From JAAYUD01 sp963676865 (GTDB taxonomy: Bacteria; Bacteroidota; Bacteroidia; Bacteroidales; Bacteroidaceae), in the NCBI GenBank assembly GCA_963676865.2, contig CAXXSS010000001.1, forward strand, positions 1,612,001-1,676,000: 64,000 nucleotides of DNA, given 5' to 3'. The position numbers and the translations under genes are program-made. Of this stretch, positions 55,035 through 63,835 are shown piece after piece. Positions within the stretch are counted from its first letter, which is position 1, and the number at the start of each line of letters is the position of its first letter. The notes under the pieces are model-generated. The model saw only the letters and a list, made by a program, of their open reading frames with translations. It was not told the DNA's origin and searched no databases.

Positions 55035-55183
55035 ATCATTAGAGCCGGTTGGGAGTTAACATCGTATCAATGGATTTGTTCCTATTTTCAAATTATGTAC
55101 ATTTGCTATCAATAAAGCTCTCCGATCCGTTTCAATGTACCGTTTTTGTAGGTCATATTTCTACAGTAATCCGTTTGTTTGCT
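55035..55183 (-). pseudogene. Rhs core fragment, copy A
   Basis: Minus strand reads SKQTDYCRNMTYKNGTLKRI then GELY and stop, the YD-repeat region of Bacteroidales Rhs proteins. It is a 149-base direct repeat of 56247-56395. Confidence 0.82.
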
Positions 55184-55235
55184 TTACCTTAATATGACTC
55201 GGGGCATTCTCTGAATTCACCATGCCCTACCCAAG

Positions 55236-55691
55236 TTATCTGCTATCTAGTTTTGCATACTCTCTTTTCGCAATCGGATCATTCAATTTCACTCCTCTTT
55301 GCAAATAATCGAGTGCCAGTCTCTTTGTCCTTTTGTCTATTTTCCCCAAAGAAAGGTTAGCATCAAAGACACTCGTCAAACAATAATAGACGTCATAATT
55401 TGCGGGGGCATAATGGTATTTGTCCGCCATCACAATGGAATAAATTAAATATTCCTGCGGATGCTTCTTTTTCCTGAATTCATTCTTCAATAAATGATAA
55501 GCTGGAATATCTCCCATTTTAACAACCGTTTTTTTCAGGCTGTCCAATCCTTTCGGTGGGACAGTTTTGCAAGCCTGTTTGAATCTATATTCTAAACTTG
55601 CTTGAGCTCCAATTCCAAAGCCTACAGTGAGACATATCAAATACAGAAATACTTTCAGGCTATAAATAAAATATTTTTTCTTATTCATCAT
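55236..55691 (-). CDS. Small membrane-anchored protein, paralog of the next upstream gene
   Basis: Protein of 151 residues, function unknown. It has one N-terminal hydrophobic segment (FLYLICLTVGFGIGAQA) and then a helical domain (DIPAYHLLKNEFRKKKHPQE, YLIYSIVMADKYHYAPANYD). Its C-terminus DYLQRGVKLNDPIAKREYAK resembles a Sel1-like repeat. The upstream gene encodes a paralog sharing LYSLIMANKF...YLKRGAELKD. Both lie between two Rhs core fragments, so they are probably immunity proteins left from a lost toxin. That is inference from position. Confidence 0.75.
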   Translation of the reverse strand: MMNKKKYFIYSLKVFLYLICLTVGFGIGAQASLEYRFKQACKTVPPKGLDSLKKTVVKMGDIPAYHLLKNEFRKKKHPQEYLIYSIVMADKYHYAPANYDVYYCLTSVFDANLSLGKIDKRTKRLALDYLQRGVKLNDPIAKREYAKLDSR

Positions 55692-55717
55692 TTTCTAACT
55701 ATTATAATTAATATATT

Positions 55718-56179
55718 TTATTTTTGACAAACATCTTCCAGTCTTTTTATTGATGCAAAATCTTTTAGTTCTGCACCTCTTTTTAGATAGTTTATAGTAA
55801 TATTTTTAGTTTTTTCATCAATCTTTTCATCCGGAAAATGGAATTTATATATACCGATCCAATCACTATATACGAAATAATATGCATATGAAACGTTGAA
55901 TTTATTTGCCATTATTAACGAGTACAACAGAAATTCTTGCTGATAGTAGCGGATATCTATATATACATCTCTTAATCCAGAATAGGCGTCTTTATCCCCT
56001 TTAAGAACAAGGCCCTTCAATGTATCTATATCAGCAGAGGTGTAGTCCACAATGATACTTTTCGGTTCTTTTACATTCTTGTCGGAATGATGATCGATTG
56101 AGTCATACCAATCACATGCAAATCCCAGAATGAATCCACACGACAGAAAAATAACAATATACAACAAAATTTTCTTCAT
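55718..56179 (-). CDS. Small membrane-anchored protein, paralog of the next downstream gene
   Basis: Protein of 153 residues from the Met at 56179 (MKKILLYIVIFLSCGFILGF); a start at 56194 is also possible. One N-terminal membrane or lipoprotein segment, then a helical domain with QQEFLLYSLIMANKFNVSYA and KNITINYLKRGAELKDFASI. The same pattern occurs in the neighbouring gene 26 bases downstream, showing an old tandem duplication. Position between Rhs fragments suggests an immunity role; no family name is certain. Confidence 0.75.
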   Translation of the reverse strand: MKKILLYIVIFLSCGFILGFACDWYDSIDHHSDKNVKEPKSIIVDYTSADIDTLKGLVLKGDKDAYSGLRDVYIDIRYYQQEFLLYSLIMANKFNVSYAYYFVYSDWIGIYKFHFPDEKIDEKTKNITINYLKRGAELKDFASIKRLEDVCQK

Positions 56180-56246
56180 TTTATTTGAATGCATTTTGAA
56201 TTAAGTTTATCATCTTTCCCCCAAAACCTGCAGGCGCTTCTTTAAA

Positions 56247-56690
56247 ATCATTAGAGCCGGTTGGGAATTAGCATCGTATCATTGGATTTGTTCCTATTTT
56301 CAAATTCTGTACATTTGTCATCAATAAACCTCTCCAATTCGTTTTAATGTACCGTTTTCGTAGATCATATTTCCACAGTAATCCGTTTGTTTGCTGCCAC
56401 CGTTCCATTGTTGCACCGTCTTCAACTTTCACCCGTCGGCAGCGTTGTTGGTCGCCGAACCCGAAGCATTGGCTATCGCCAGCGTCATCGGCAAATTTAA
56501 TGAATTGTAAGCAATATTGCTAATTCTTTTGTTCAAATATTTTGGTAAACTTCCATCGTTTTCATAATGGTATTTCACAGGAGAGTGAACCTTCTACTTG
56601 AAATCCATCGAAGCGGAAAGGTTGACGGCTGTAGCTTCTCTTGTTACAAGAGTGCCTCTTGGAGTAGTTCGTACTTATCTATTGGGGTAA
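56247..56690 (-). pseudogene. Rhs core fragment, copy B (longer)
   Basis: Minus strand reads YENDGSLPKYLNKRISNIAY then NSLNLPMTLAIANASG, a stop, KTVQQWNGGSKQTDYCGNMI and YENGTLKRIGEVY. These are typical YD-repeat phrases of Bacteroidales Rhs proteins, broken by stops and small shifts. The first 149 bases (plus-strand order) repeat copy A. Confidence 0.82.
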
Positions 56691-56743
56691 AGATTGTTGT
56701 CTAAAATGTCTTTTGAGCTTGCCTTCGCTATTTATCTGGGTAT

Positions 56744-56788
56744 AAAAAAACTAAGAGGTCACTTATTTTCTGTAAGTGACCTCTTAGT
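56744..56788 (-). terminator. Rho-independent terminator of tmRNA
   Basis: Perfect 15-base arms (CTAAGAGGTCACTTA at 56751-56765, complement at 56773-56787) with T-run on the minus strand, directly after the tmRNA 3' end. Confidence 0.93.
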
Positions 56789-56791
56789 TCG

Positions 56792-57188
56792 GGTGGACCT
56801 GGAGGGATTCGAACCCTCGTCCAAACGAGGAAGCAATAAGCTTTCTACATGCTTATCTCTGCCTTCGATTTTCGAGCATGGGCAAGACCAGAGCCACCAA
56901 CCCATACCTTATCCTTTTTAGTTTCGTTAAGGCCCCAAGGAAAAACCAAAACTATTCCCGATTTTGCTGTGCCACTATATCAAACGCTTCGGAACAAGAG
57001 CTTTTGAGTGACATCTCGTTCCGGCATCTAATGCCAGAATTAAACCAGTCTACTATACTTCAACTAGGCTGCGAGAGCGTAATTATTGTTGCCAGATAAA
57101 TTCTTGATAACTGAGATTAAAGTGCAAATCACCGACGCACTGCATGCTTACATACCTCTTCTGCCCGCTGTCAAAACCGGTCAAGCCC
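56792..57188 (-). ncRNA. ssrA: Transfer-messenger RNA (tmRNA)
   Basis: The minus strand begins GGGCTTGACCGGTTTTGACA and ends with a T-arm GAGGGTTCGAATCCCTC and GGTCCACC. The 7-base acceptor stem pairs (GGGCUUG with CAGGUCC, two wobbles). The tag reading frame at 57067-57093 encodes GNNNYALAA then TAG, close to the Bacteroidales tags GENNYALAA/GETNYALAA as I recall them. The GCATGTAGAAAGC-like 3' pseudoknot region is present. The genomic 3' end reads ACCC rather than ACCA, so CCA is completed after transcription. It rescues stalled ribosomes. Ends are estimated to within a few bases. Confidence 0.95.
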
Positions 57189-57382
57189 TTTTGCTTTATA
57201 AGTTGGGACAAAGGTAGTAATTGTTTTGAAGCATTGGAACTCTTTTAGCGATATTTTTATTTTATAGATAATAATAACTTCGATTTTGCAATTATTATAT
57301 CTCATTTCGAATAGTTTCAAACTTAACAACCTCAAATAAAAATTATTCGTGTACTTATTGGGCTTATAAGGAACCTTATCTG

Positions 57383-57390
57383 TATCTTTG
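57383..57390 (+). promoter_or_regulatory. Promoter of the hydrogenase operon
   Basis: -7 box TATCTTTG with an ATTG at 57358-57361, about 21 bases upstream at the -33 position. Start codon at 57411. Divergent from tmRNA. Confidence 0.68.
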
Positions 57391-57410
57391 TCGCAATTAT
57401 TAACGGTATT

Positions 57411-58871
57411 ATGGCTTTTTTAAACAATGTAATGATAGTACGTCACAAGTTGCTGGCCAATCTTGTGAGTCTTTGGAAGAAGGGTGAACTAGTGGAAAGA
57501 ATCGATCGTTTGCCTATTGAATTGAGTCCACGAAGTTCAAAACATTTGGGACGTTGCTGTGTGCATAAGGAACGTGCTGTTTGGAAATATAAGTGTTTGC
57601 CTTTGTTGGGATTTGATATGACTGACGAAAAAGATGAACTTGATCCGCTTTCAAAATATGCACAAGCTGCCATAGATCGAAAAGAATCAAAGAAAGAAAA
57701 TATTCTTTGTGTGATAGACGAGGCTTGTTCATCGTGTGTTCATATCAACTATGAGATAACAAACCTTTGTTATGGGTGTGTAGCTCGCAGTTGTTATGTG
57801 AATTGTCCGAAGGAAGCGATTCAATTTAAGAAAAACGGACAGGCCCGTATTGATCATGATGCTTGCATCAATTGTGGCACTTGCCTTCGCAGTTGTCCCT
57901 ATCATGCTATTGTCTATATGCCGGTACCTTGCGAAGAGTCTTGTCCGGTGAAGGCTATAAGTCGTGATAAGAACGGGATGCAGCATATTGATGAAAGCAA
58001 ATGTATTTATTGTGGAAAATGCCTTAACTCCTGTCCTTTCGGTGCTGTTTTTGAGTTGTCGCAGACTTTCGATGTACTTGAAGCTATTCGGCGTAAGGAG
58101 AAAGTGATAGCTATTGTAGCCCCCGCTATGTTGGGGCAATTCAATGCGACGGTTGAACAAGTATACGGCGCTTTGAAAGAAGTAGGCTTTGCCGATATCG
58201 TCGAAGTGGCGCAAGGGGCTATGGAAACAACCCGACGTGAAGCGAAGGAATTGCAAGATAGGCTTTCTGAAGGTAAACCGTTTATGACGACTTCGTGTTG
58301 TCCTTCGTATATCGAGTTGGTGAATAAGCATATTCCGAGTATGGCGGAGTTTGTTTCGGAGACCCGCTCACCTATGTATTATACGGCTAAAGCAGCAAAA
58401 ATGAAATATCCGGATGCAAAAATAGCATTTATAGGTCCTTGTGTGGCAAAGCGTAAGGAGATGAGGCGTGATGAGCATGTGGATTTTGTGTTGACCTTTG
58501 AGGAAATTGCATCGATTATCTCGGGACTTGATATTCATTTTGAACAAGTCGAACCATATCGATTGGATGAAGTCGCTGTGCGCGAGGCTCATGGATTTGC
58601 CCAATCGGGAGGTGTGGCTCAAGCTGTAAAAGCATATTTGAAGGATGATAAACTAAGTGTGTTGCAGATAGCCGATATTAATAAAAAGAATATAGGATTA
58701 CTGCGGGCTACGGCCAAGATGAAGAAGCCGTCCAATGTGTTTATCGAAGTGATGGCTTGTGAGGGAGGTTGTATTACCGGACCTTGCACTTATAACGATT
58801 TTGCTTCGGGCAAACGGAGGCTAACGAAGGCATTGGAAGAAAAAGAAGATTCTTATGCAAATCGCGATTGA
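57411..58871 (+). CDS. hydA: Monomeric [FeFe] hydrogenase, group B type
   Basis: Hydrogen-evolving or -sensing enzyme of 486 residues. The N-half has several iron-sulfur motifs: CVIDEACSSCVHINYEITNL region, CYGCVARSCYVNCPKEAI, CINCGTCLRSCPYHAI and CIYCGKCLNSCPFGAV. The H-cluster motifs are L1 TTSCCPSY (C296, C297), L2 FIGPCVAKRKE (C344) and L3 EVMACEGGCITGPC (C450, C454). L1 has Tyr where group A1 enzymes have Trp, which with the N-terminal layout fits group B. No signal peptide; cytoplasmic. Ferredoxin is the probable electron partner. The three maturase genes follow directly, with a 17-base overlap to hydE. Confidence 0.93.
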   Translation: MAFLNNVMIVRHKLLANLVSLWKKGELVERIDRLPIELSPRSSKHLGRCCVHKERAVWKYKCLPLLGFDMTDEKDELDPLSKYAQAAIDRKESKKENILCVIDEACSSCVHINYEITNLCYGCVARSCYVNCPKEAIQFKKNGQARIDHDACINCGTCLRSCPYHAIVYMPVPCEESCPVKAISRDKNGMQHIDESKCIYCGKCLNSCPFGAVFELSQTFDVLEAIRRKEKVIAIVAPAMLGQFNATVEQVYGALKEVGFADIVEVAQGAMETTRREAKELQDRLSEGKPFMTTSCCPSYIELVNKHIPSMAEFVSETRSPMYYTAKAAKMKYPDAKIAFIGPCVAKRKEMRRDEHVDFVLTFEEIASIISGLDIHFEQVEPYRLDEVAVREAHGFAQSGGVAQAVKAYLKDDKLSVLQIADINKKNIGLLRATAKMKKPSNVFIEVMACEGGCITGPCTYNDFASGKRRLTKALEEKEDSYANRD

Positions 58872-59919
58872 CAAACTTAGAGACAAACAAACTCTTTCTG
58901 TTGAGGAATACACGGAATTGTTGGCTTGTAGAGATGTAGAGGTTATAAACTATCTGCATGCGGAAGCCAGAAAGGTAACTTTGTCTCGTTTTGGAAATCG
59001 AATATATATCAGAGGACTTATTGAAATAAGTAATTGCTGCCGCAACAATTGCTTGTATTGTGGCATTCGAAAGGGAAACGTTAATGTAGAGCGCTATAGA
59101 TTAAGTAAATCTATCATATTGGATTGCTGCGCAAAAGGTTATGCTTTAGGATTTCGGACTTTTGTTCTTCAGGGAGGGGAAGATGTTGCTGAGACAGACG
59201 ATTGGGTGGAAGATATAATTGCCTTTATTCGGGCGGCCTATCCGGATTGTGCCATCACATTATCATTGGGCGAAAAAACTCGTGATGCTTATCTACGATT
59301 TTATCGGGCAGGGGCAAATAGATATTTATTGCGGCACGAAACATTCGATGCTTTGCATTACCGTTGTATACATCCAAAGGAGATGTCAAGAGAAAATAGG
59401 TTGCAGTGTTTGCAATGGTTGAAGGAAATAGGTTACCAAATAGGGACGGGTATAATGGTAGGCAGCCCCTACCAAACAGTAGACCATCTGGTGCAGGATA
59501 TTAAGTACATTGAGCAGCTTCATCCACAAATGATAGGTATCGGCCCATTTATACCTCATAGCGATACCCCTTTTGGCAAAGAACAACCTGGCAGTGTGGA
59601 AATGACACTGAAACTTCTTTCTATTTTTCGGTTGATGAATCCTGATGCGCTGATTCCGGCAACTACTGCACTTGCCACTTTGGATAAAAAAGGGCGAGAA
59701 AATGGCATCCTTGCTGGCGCCAACGTGGTAATGCCAAATTTATCGCCCAGAGAAGACCGTAAGAAATATGAACTGTATAATGATAAAGCTTTTCTTAAGG
59801 CCGAAGCTGCCGAAGGGCTGTCGATGCTTAGAAAACAATTGGCGGTGATAGGCTATGAAGTTGCTGTAGATAGAGGGGATTATCAACATATAAATAACTG
59901 TCAAACTAAATCTGTTTAA
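58855..59919 (+). CDS. hydE: [FeFe] hydrogenase maturase HydE
   Basis: Radical SAM enzyme of 354 residues in assembly of the [2Fe] H-subcluster. The cluster motif is CRNNCLYCGIRKGN (C62, C66, C69), preceded by IYIRGLIEISN, and followed by the SAM-contact region FVLQGGEDVAETDDW. The rest is a TIM barrel with HETFDALHYRCIHP and GTGIMVGSPYQTVDHLVQDI, typical of HydE and its BioB-like relatives. The start lies inside the end of hydA, giving translational coupling. Confidence 0.95.
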   Translation: MQIAIDKLRDKQTLSVEEYTELLACRDVEVINYLHAEARKVTLSRFGNRIYIRGLIEISNCCRNNCLYCGIRKGNVNVERYRLSKSIILDCCAKGYALGFRTFVLQGGEDVAETDDWVEDIIAFIRAAYPDCAITLSLGEKTRDAYLRFYRAGANRYLLRHETFDALHYRCIHPKEMSRENRLQCLQWLKEIGYQIGTGIMVGSPYQTVDHLVQDIKYIEQLHPQMIGIGPFIPHSDTPFGKEQPGSVEMTLKLLSIFRLMNPDALIPATTALATLDKKGRENGILAGANVVMPNLSPREDRKKYELYNDKAFLKAEAAEGLSMLRKQLAVIGYEVAVDRGDYQHINNCQTKSV

Positions 59920-59923
59920 GAAG

Positions 59924-61339
59924 ATGTATAATGTAAAGTCATGTAAGGCTGACGAATTCATCAACCATGAAGAAATCTTAGAAACGCTCGACTATGCGCA
60001 AGCAAACAAGAACAATCGTACTTTGATAGAACAGCTCATCGATAAGGCAGCCTTGTGTAAAGGACTCACACATCGAGAAGCAGCCCTATTGCTCTGTTGT
60101 GATCAACCCGATTTGATTAATCGCATTTATCATCTTGCCAAAGAAATGAAGAAGAAATTCTATGGCAACCGAATAGTTATGTTTGCACCGCTCTATTTAT
60201 CCAATTACTGTGTGAACGGTTGCATTTATTGTCCTTATCATGCCAAGAACCATCATATTTTTCGTAAGAAGCTAACTCAAGACGAAATACGTAAAGAAGT
60301 GGTAGCCCTACAAGACATGGGGCATAAACGATTGGCTCTTGAAATGGGTGAACATCCCCATATAAATACGATGGAATATTTGCTTGAGTCGATTCGTACC
60401 ATTTATGACATTCATCATAAGAATGGTGCTATTCGACGAGTCAATGTAAATATAGCCGCCACAACAGTAGAGAATTATAGAAAGTTGAAAGATGCCGGAA
60501 TAGGTACTTATATCTTGTTTCAAGAGACTTACAATAAAGAAAATTACGAACGGCTTCATCCTGCGGGGCCAAAAAGCAACTATGCATACCATACCGAAGC
60601 AATGGATCGGGCGATGCAAGGTGGTATTGACGATGTGGGTTGCGGTGTATTGTTTGGATTAACTTCTTATAGATATGATTTAGTCGGATTATTGATGCAC
60701 GCCGAACATTTGGAAGCTGCTTTTGGTGTGGGACCTCATACAATCAGTGTGCCTCGCATTCGTCCTGCCGATGATATTAATCCACAAGATTTCCCAAATG
60801 CCGTTCCCGATGATATGTTTTGTCATATTGTAGCGGTTATTCGTTTGGCTGTACCTTATACCGGAATGATTGTTTCAACCCGCGAATCGAAGGCTACTAG
60901 AGAAAAGGTTCTCGAGATAGGTATTTCTCAAATTAGCGGTGCTTCGAGTACCAGTGTGGGTGGCTATAGCGAAGCAGATGGGGAGGACGATACAGCCCAA
61001 TTTGATACCAATGACAAACGTACTCTTGATGAAGTAGTATCTTGGTTGATGAAGAGAGGGTTTGTTCCCAGTTTCTGTACTGCCTGCTATAGGGCGGGAA
61101 GAACCGGCGATCGGTTTATGGCATTAGTTAAGGCGGGACAGATAGGTAATTGTTGTAGCCCGAATGCCTTGATGACACTCAAAGAGTATTTAATGGACTA
61201 TGCTTCGGAGTCTACCCGACGCGAGGGTGAGAAAATGATTGAGGAGGAAATGCAGAAAATACCTAATCCGAAGGTTAGAGAGATTGCCATGCTACATTTA
61301 AAACAAATGGAGGAAGGCCAACGCGATTTTAGATTTTAA
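59924..61339 (+). CDS. hydG: [FeFe] hydrogenase maturase HydG
   Basis: Radical SAM tyrosine lyase of 471 residues that makes CO and cyanide ligands for the H-cluster. The motif is SNYCVNGCIYCPYHAKNH (C96, C100, C103). The C-terminal second cluster is bound by FCTACYRAGRTGDRF...GNCC (CX2CX22C pattern). Other family phrases: ALEMGEHPHINTMEYLLESI and FQETYNKENYERLHPAGPKS. It starts 4 bases after the hydE stop. All catalytic Cys are present. Confidence 0.96.
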   Translation: MYNVKSCKADEFINHEEILETLDYAQANKNNRTLIEQLIDKAALCKGLTHREAALLLCCDQPDLINRIYHLAKEMKKKFYGNRIVMFAPLYLSNYCVNGCIYCPYHAKNHHIFRKKLTQDEIRKEVVALQDMGHKRLALEMGEHPHINTMEYLLESIRTIYDIHHKNGAIRRVNVNIAATTVENYRKLKDAGIGTYILFQETYNKENYERLHPAGPKSNYAYHTEAMDRAMQGGIDDVGCGVLFGLTSYRYDLVGLLMHAEHLEAAFGVGPHTISVPRIRPADDINPQDFPNAVPDDMFCHIVAVIRLAVPYTGMIVSTRESKATREKVLEIGISQISGASSTSVGGYSEADGEDDTAQFDTNDKRTLDEVVSWLMKRGFVPSFCTACYRAGRTGDRFMALVKAGQIGNCCSPNALMTLKEYLMDYASESTRREGEKMIEEEMQKIPNPKVREIAMLHLKQMEEGQRDFRF

Positions 61340-61343
61340 CGAT

Positions 61344-62531
61344 ATGAGCTTGAATGATACACCTTATTCGAACCGACTGCATATTCTGCTTTTAGGTAGA
61401 AGAAATTGTGGAAAATCGTCGATGATAAATGCTTTGACGGGGCAGGATGTTGCTCTTGTGTCAGATGTAGCAGGAACAACTACCGATCCTGTGATGAAAT
61501 CAATGGAGATTCATGGTATAGGTCCTTGTTTATTTATAGATACTCCGGGATTTGATGATGAAGGAACGTTAGGTGAGCAAAGAGTAAAGCGAACTGAAAA
61601 GGCTCTTGAAAAAGCTGATGTAGCTTTGCTTTTCTGTGGAGGAGATATGCAGCAAGAATTGCTGTGGATGAAGCGTTTGGAAGCAAAGAAAATACCGGTC
61701 ATCCTTCTATTGAATAAAGCGGATATACTTTCGGATGTTCATAAAGCTGTAATGGAGATAAAGGAACTGTGCGGCGTCAAACCTTTAGTCGTTAGTGCCA
61801 AACAAAAGAGAGGCATGGAAGAAGTACGGCAGGCTATCATTGAAAAAATGCCTGAAGATTTTGACTCACAAATCATCACCCAAAATCTGGTGGGCGAAGG
61901 AGATTTGGTGCTGCTGGTGATGCCCCAAGATATTCAAGCTCCCAAAGGAAGGCTTATATTGCCTCAAGTGCAGACTATGAGGGAATTATTGGATAAGAAA
62001 TGCTTAGTGATGTGCTGTACGACTGATAAATTGGATAGTACATTGAAAACATTATCTAGTGCTCCGAACTTGATTATTACAGATTCGCAAGTATTTAAAA
62101 CAGTTTATGAGCGAAAACCTGTCGAAAGCAAATTAACCTCTTTCTCTGTGCTTTTTGCTGCTTACAAGGGAGATATTGATTATTTTGTGAAAAGCGCCGC
62201 TACTATCGGGCAATTGACTTCTAAGTCTCGGGTATTGATTGCTGAGGCTTGTAGTCATGCTCCACTCAATGAAGATATTGGTAGAATCAAGATTCCACGT
62301 CTTTTAGCAGAAAAGATAGGAGATGGACTGCATATTGATATTACTGCAGGAAGTGATTTTCCTGAAGATTTGTCGAAATATGATTTGGTTATTCACTGTG
62401 GAGCTTGTATGTTCAATAGGAAATTTATGTTGAGCCGTTTGGAACAGGCTCGTCGACAACATGTACCAATGACTAATTATGGCATTGCTCTTGCTTGGTT
62501 AAATGGAATATTGGATAAGATAGAATTATAA
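61344..62531 (+). CDS. hydF: [FeFe] hydrogenase maturation GTPase HydF
   Basis: Scaffold GTPase of 395 residues that carries the [2Fe] precursor to the hydrogenase. G-domain: P-loop GRRNCGKSS (18-26), switch region VAGTTTDPV, DTPGFDD and NKAD. The C-terminal cluster-binding part has ACSHAPLNEDIGR and, further on, IHCGACMFNRKF, matching the CxH...HCxxC ligand set. It starts 4 bases after hydG and closes the operon. Confidence 0.96.
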   Translation: MSLNDTPYSNRLHILLLGRRNCGKSSMINALTGQDVALVSDVAGTTTDPVMKSMEIHGIGPCLFIDTPGFDDEGTLGEQRVKRTEKALEKADVALLFCGGDMQQELLWMKRLEAKKIPVILLLNKADILSDVHKAVMEIKELCGVKPLVVSAKQKRGMEEVRQAIIEKMPEDFDSQIITQNLVGEGDLVLLVMPQDIQAPKGRLILPQVQTMRELLDKKCLVMCCTTDKLDSTLKTLSSAPNLIITDSQVFKTVYERKPVESKLTSFSVLFAAYKGDIDYFVKSAATIGQLTSKSRVLIAEACSHAPLNEDIGRIKIPRLLAEKIGDGLHIDITAGSDFPEDLSKYDLVIHCGACMFNRKFMLSRLEQARRQHVPMTNYGIALAWLNGILDKIEL

Positions 62532-62572
62532 GAAAATAATAAATTTTGCTTTTATAGTGTTTAGTGTTGTAT

Positions 62573-62580
62573 TATCTTTG
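62573..62580 (+). promoter_or_regulatory. -7 box of the lactonase gene
   Basis: TATCTTTG, 22 bases before the ATG at 62603; a TTTG at 62545-62548 lies a little far upstream for -33. Confidence 0.6.
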
Positions 62581-62602
62581 CTGCAACAAATTAAACGGCA
62601 GT

Positions 62603-63778
62603 ATGTATAAGCATTATTTATTATTATTGATGGCTTTGATGGCAGGAACAGGTATTGTTCATGCACAAAAGCTCGAAAAGTCTTCTTCGAACAGTGAACT
62701 TACGATGTTGGTAGGCACATATACCGAAGGTAGTACATCTAAAGGAGTTTATGTTTATCGTTTTAATCAAGAAACCGGAAAGGTGACGATGGTAAGTTCT
62801 GTGCAAGCGGGCAATCCGTCTTTTGTAGTAGCAACGGATAACAATAAGTTTGCCTATTCGGTGAGTGAATATAACGATGGGAGGCAAAGTGCTATTGCCT
62901 ATCGTTTGGATAAGGCTAAAGGGAAACTTGCTTTGATTAATTCGCAGACAACCGTTAACGAAGAGATTGGAGCGAAAAAAAGTAAGGATGCTAAAATGGA
63001 TGGATCCGATCCCTGCTTTATCATGACAAACGGCAAACAAGTAGTAACTGCCAATTATAGTGGTGGCGATATCAGTGTCTTTCCTATTGCTAAAGACGGT
63101 TCCCTTTCTCGGCAAAGTCAACATTTCTGTTTTAATGGCAATAACCAAGGAACTGTTTCGCATCTGCATTGCGTTCGGTTCACTCCTGATGGAAAATATC
63201 TTGTGGCCGATGACTTGGGTAATGATTGTATTTATCGTTTCGAGGTGAATAGTCGAGCTAATTATCTTAACAAACAACCTTTTCTTTCGCATGAGCTTAC
63301 TATATACAAGGGAGAGAAAGGTCGGGGACCTCGCCATATTGTCTTCAGTAAAAATGGTAGAAATGCGTACCTGATTAATGAGTTGGGAGATGTGGTTACC
63401 ACTTTCTCTTATACCGCAGGAAGATTAAAAGAGATTCAAGCGCTTGTTGCCTATGATGGTGGTGGACATGGCAGTGCCGATATTCATATTAGTCCCAATG
63501 GAAAGTTTTTGTATACCTCTCATCGCCTGAAGGATGATGGAGTAAGTATTTTCAAGATAAATCAAACAACGGGGATGTTGACCAAAGTTGGTTATCAACG
63601 AACCGGTATTCACCCCCGGAACTTCAATATTACTCCAAATGGTAAATACCTTCTGGTGGCTTGCCGCGACAGTAATGAGATTGAAGTCTTTTCTATTAAT
63701 AAGGAAAACGGTTTGCTAAGAGATACTTCTCAACGTATTAAATTGGATAAACCGGTATGTATACAGTTCCTGAAATAA
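62603..63778 (+). CDS. Lactonase-family beta-propeller protein (6-phosphogluconolactonase-like)
   Basis: Exported seven-bladed propeller of 391 residues. Start 62603 gives the signal peptide MYKHYLLLLMALMAGTGIVHAQ; the longer frame overlaps the promoter. Repeating blades: VGTYTEGSTSKGVYVYRFNQ, DGKYLVADDLGNDCIYRFEV, GPRHIVFSKNGRNAYLINEL, SADIHISPNGKFLYTSHRLK and IHPRNFNITPNGKYLLVACR. This is the YbhE/Pgl-type family; because it is exported, cytosolic 6-phosphogluconolactonase activity is unlikely and the true substrate is open. Confidence 0.9.
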   Translation: MYKHYLLLLMALMAGTGIVHAQKLEKSSSNSELTMLVGTYTEGSTSKGVYVYRFNQETGKVTMVSSVQAGNPSFVVATDNNKFAYSVSEYNDGRQSAIAYRLDKAKGKLALINSQTTVNEEIGAKKSKDAKMDGSDPCFIMTNGKQVVTANYSGGDISVFPIAKDGSLSRQSQHFCFNGNNQGTVSHLHCVRFTPDGKYLVADDLGNDCIYRFEVNSRANYLNKQPFLSHELTIYKGEKGRGPRHIVFSKNGRNAYLINELGDVVTTFSYTAGRLKEIQALVAYDGGGHGSADIHISPNGKFLYTSHRLKDDGVSIFKINQTTGMLTKVGYQRTGIHPRNFNITPNGKYLLVACRDSNEIEVFSINKENGLLRDTSQRIKLDKPVCIQFLK

Positions 63779-63779
63779 A

Positions 63780-63833
63780 AAAAGAGCGACGGTTTCATTA
63801 CAATTGAATGAATGAACCGTCGTTCTTTTATTT
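63780..63833 (+). terminator. Terminator between lactonase and thiol peroxidase genes
   Basis: Stem AAAGAGCGACGGTT (63781-63794) with AACCGTCGTTCTTT (63815-63828), one wobble, then T-rich. With A-run before and T-run after it can serve both convergent genes. Confidence 0.85.
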
Positions 63834-63835
63834 TA

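Noticed and set aside
62624..63337. Minus-strand frame of 237 codons
   Set aside because: Opposite strand of the lactonase propeller gene, which has a signal peptide, promoter and clear blade repeats.
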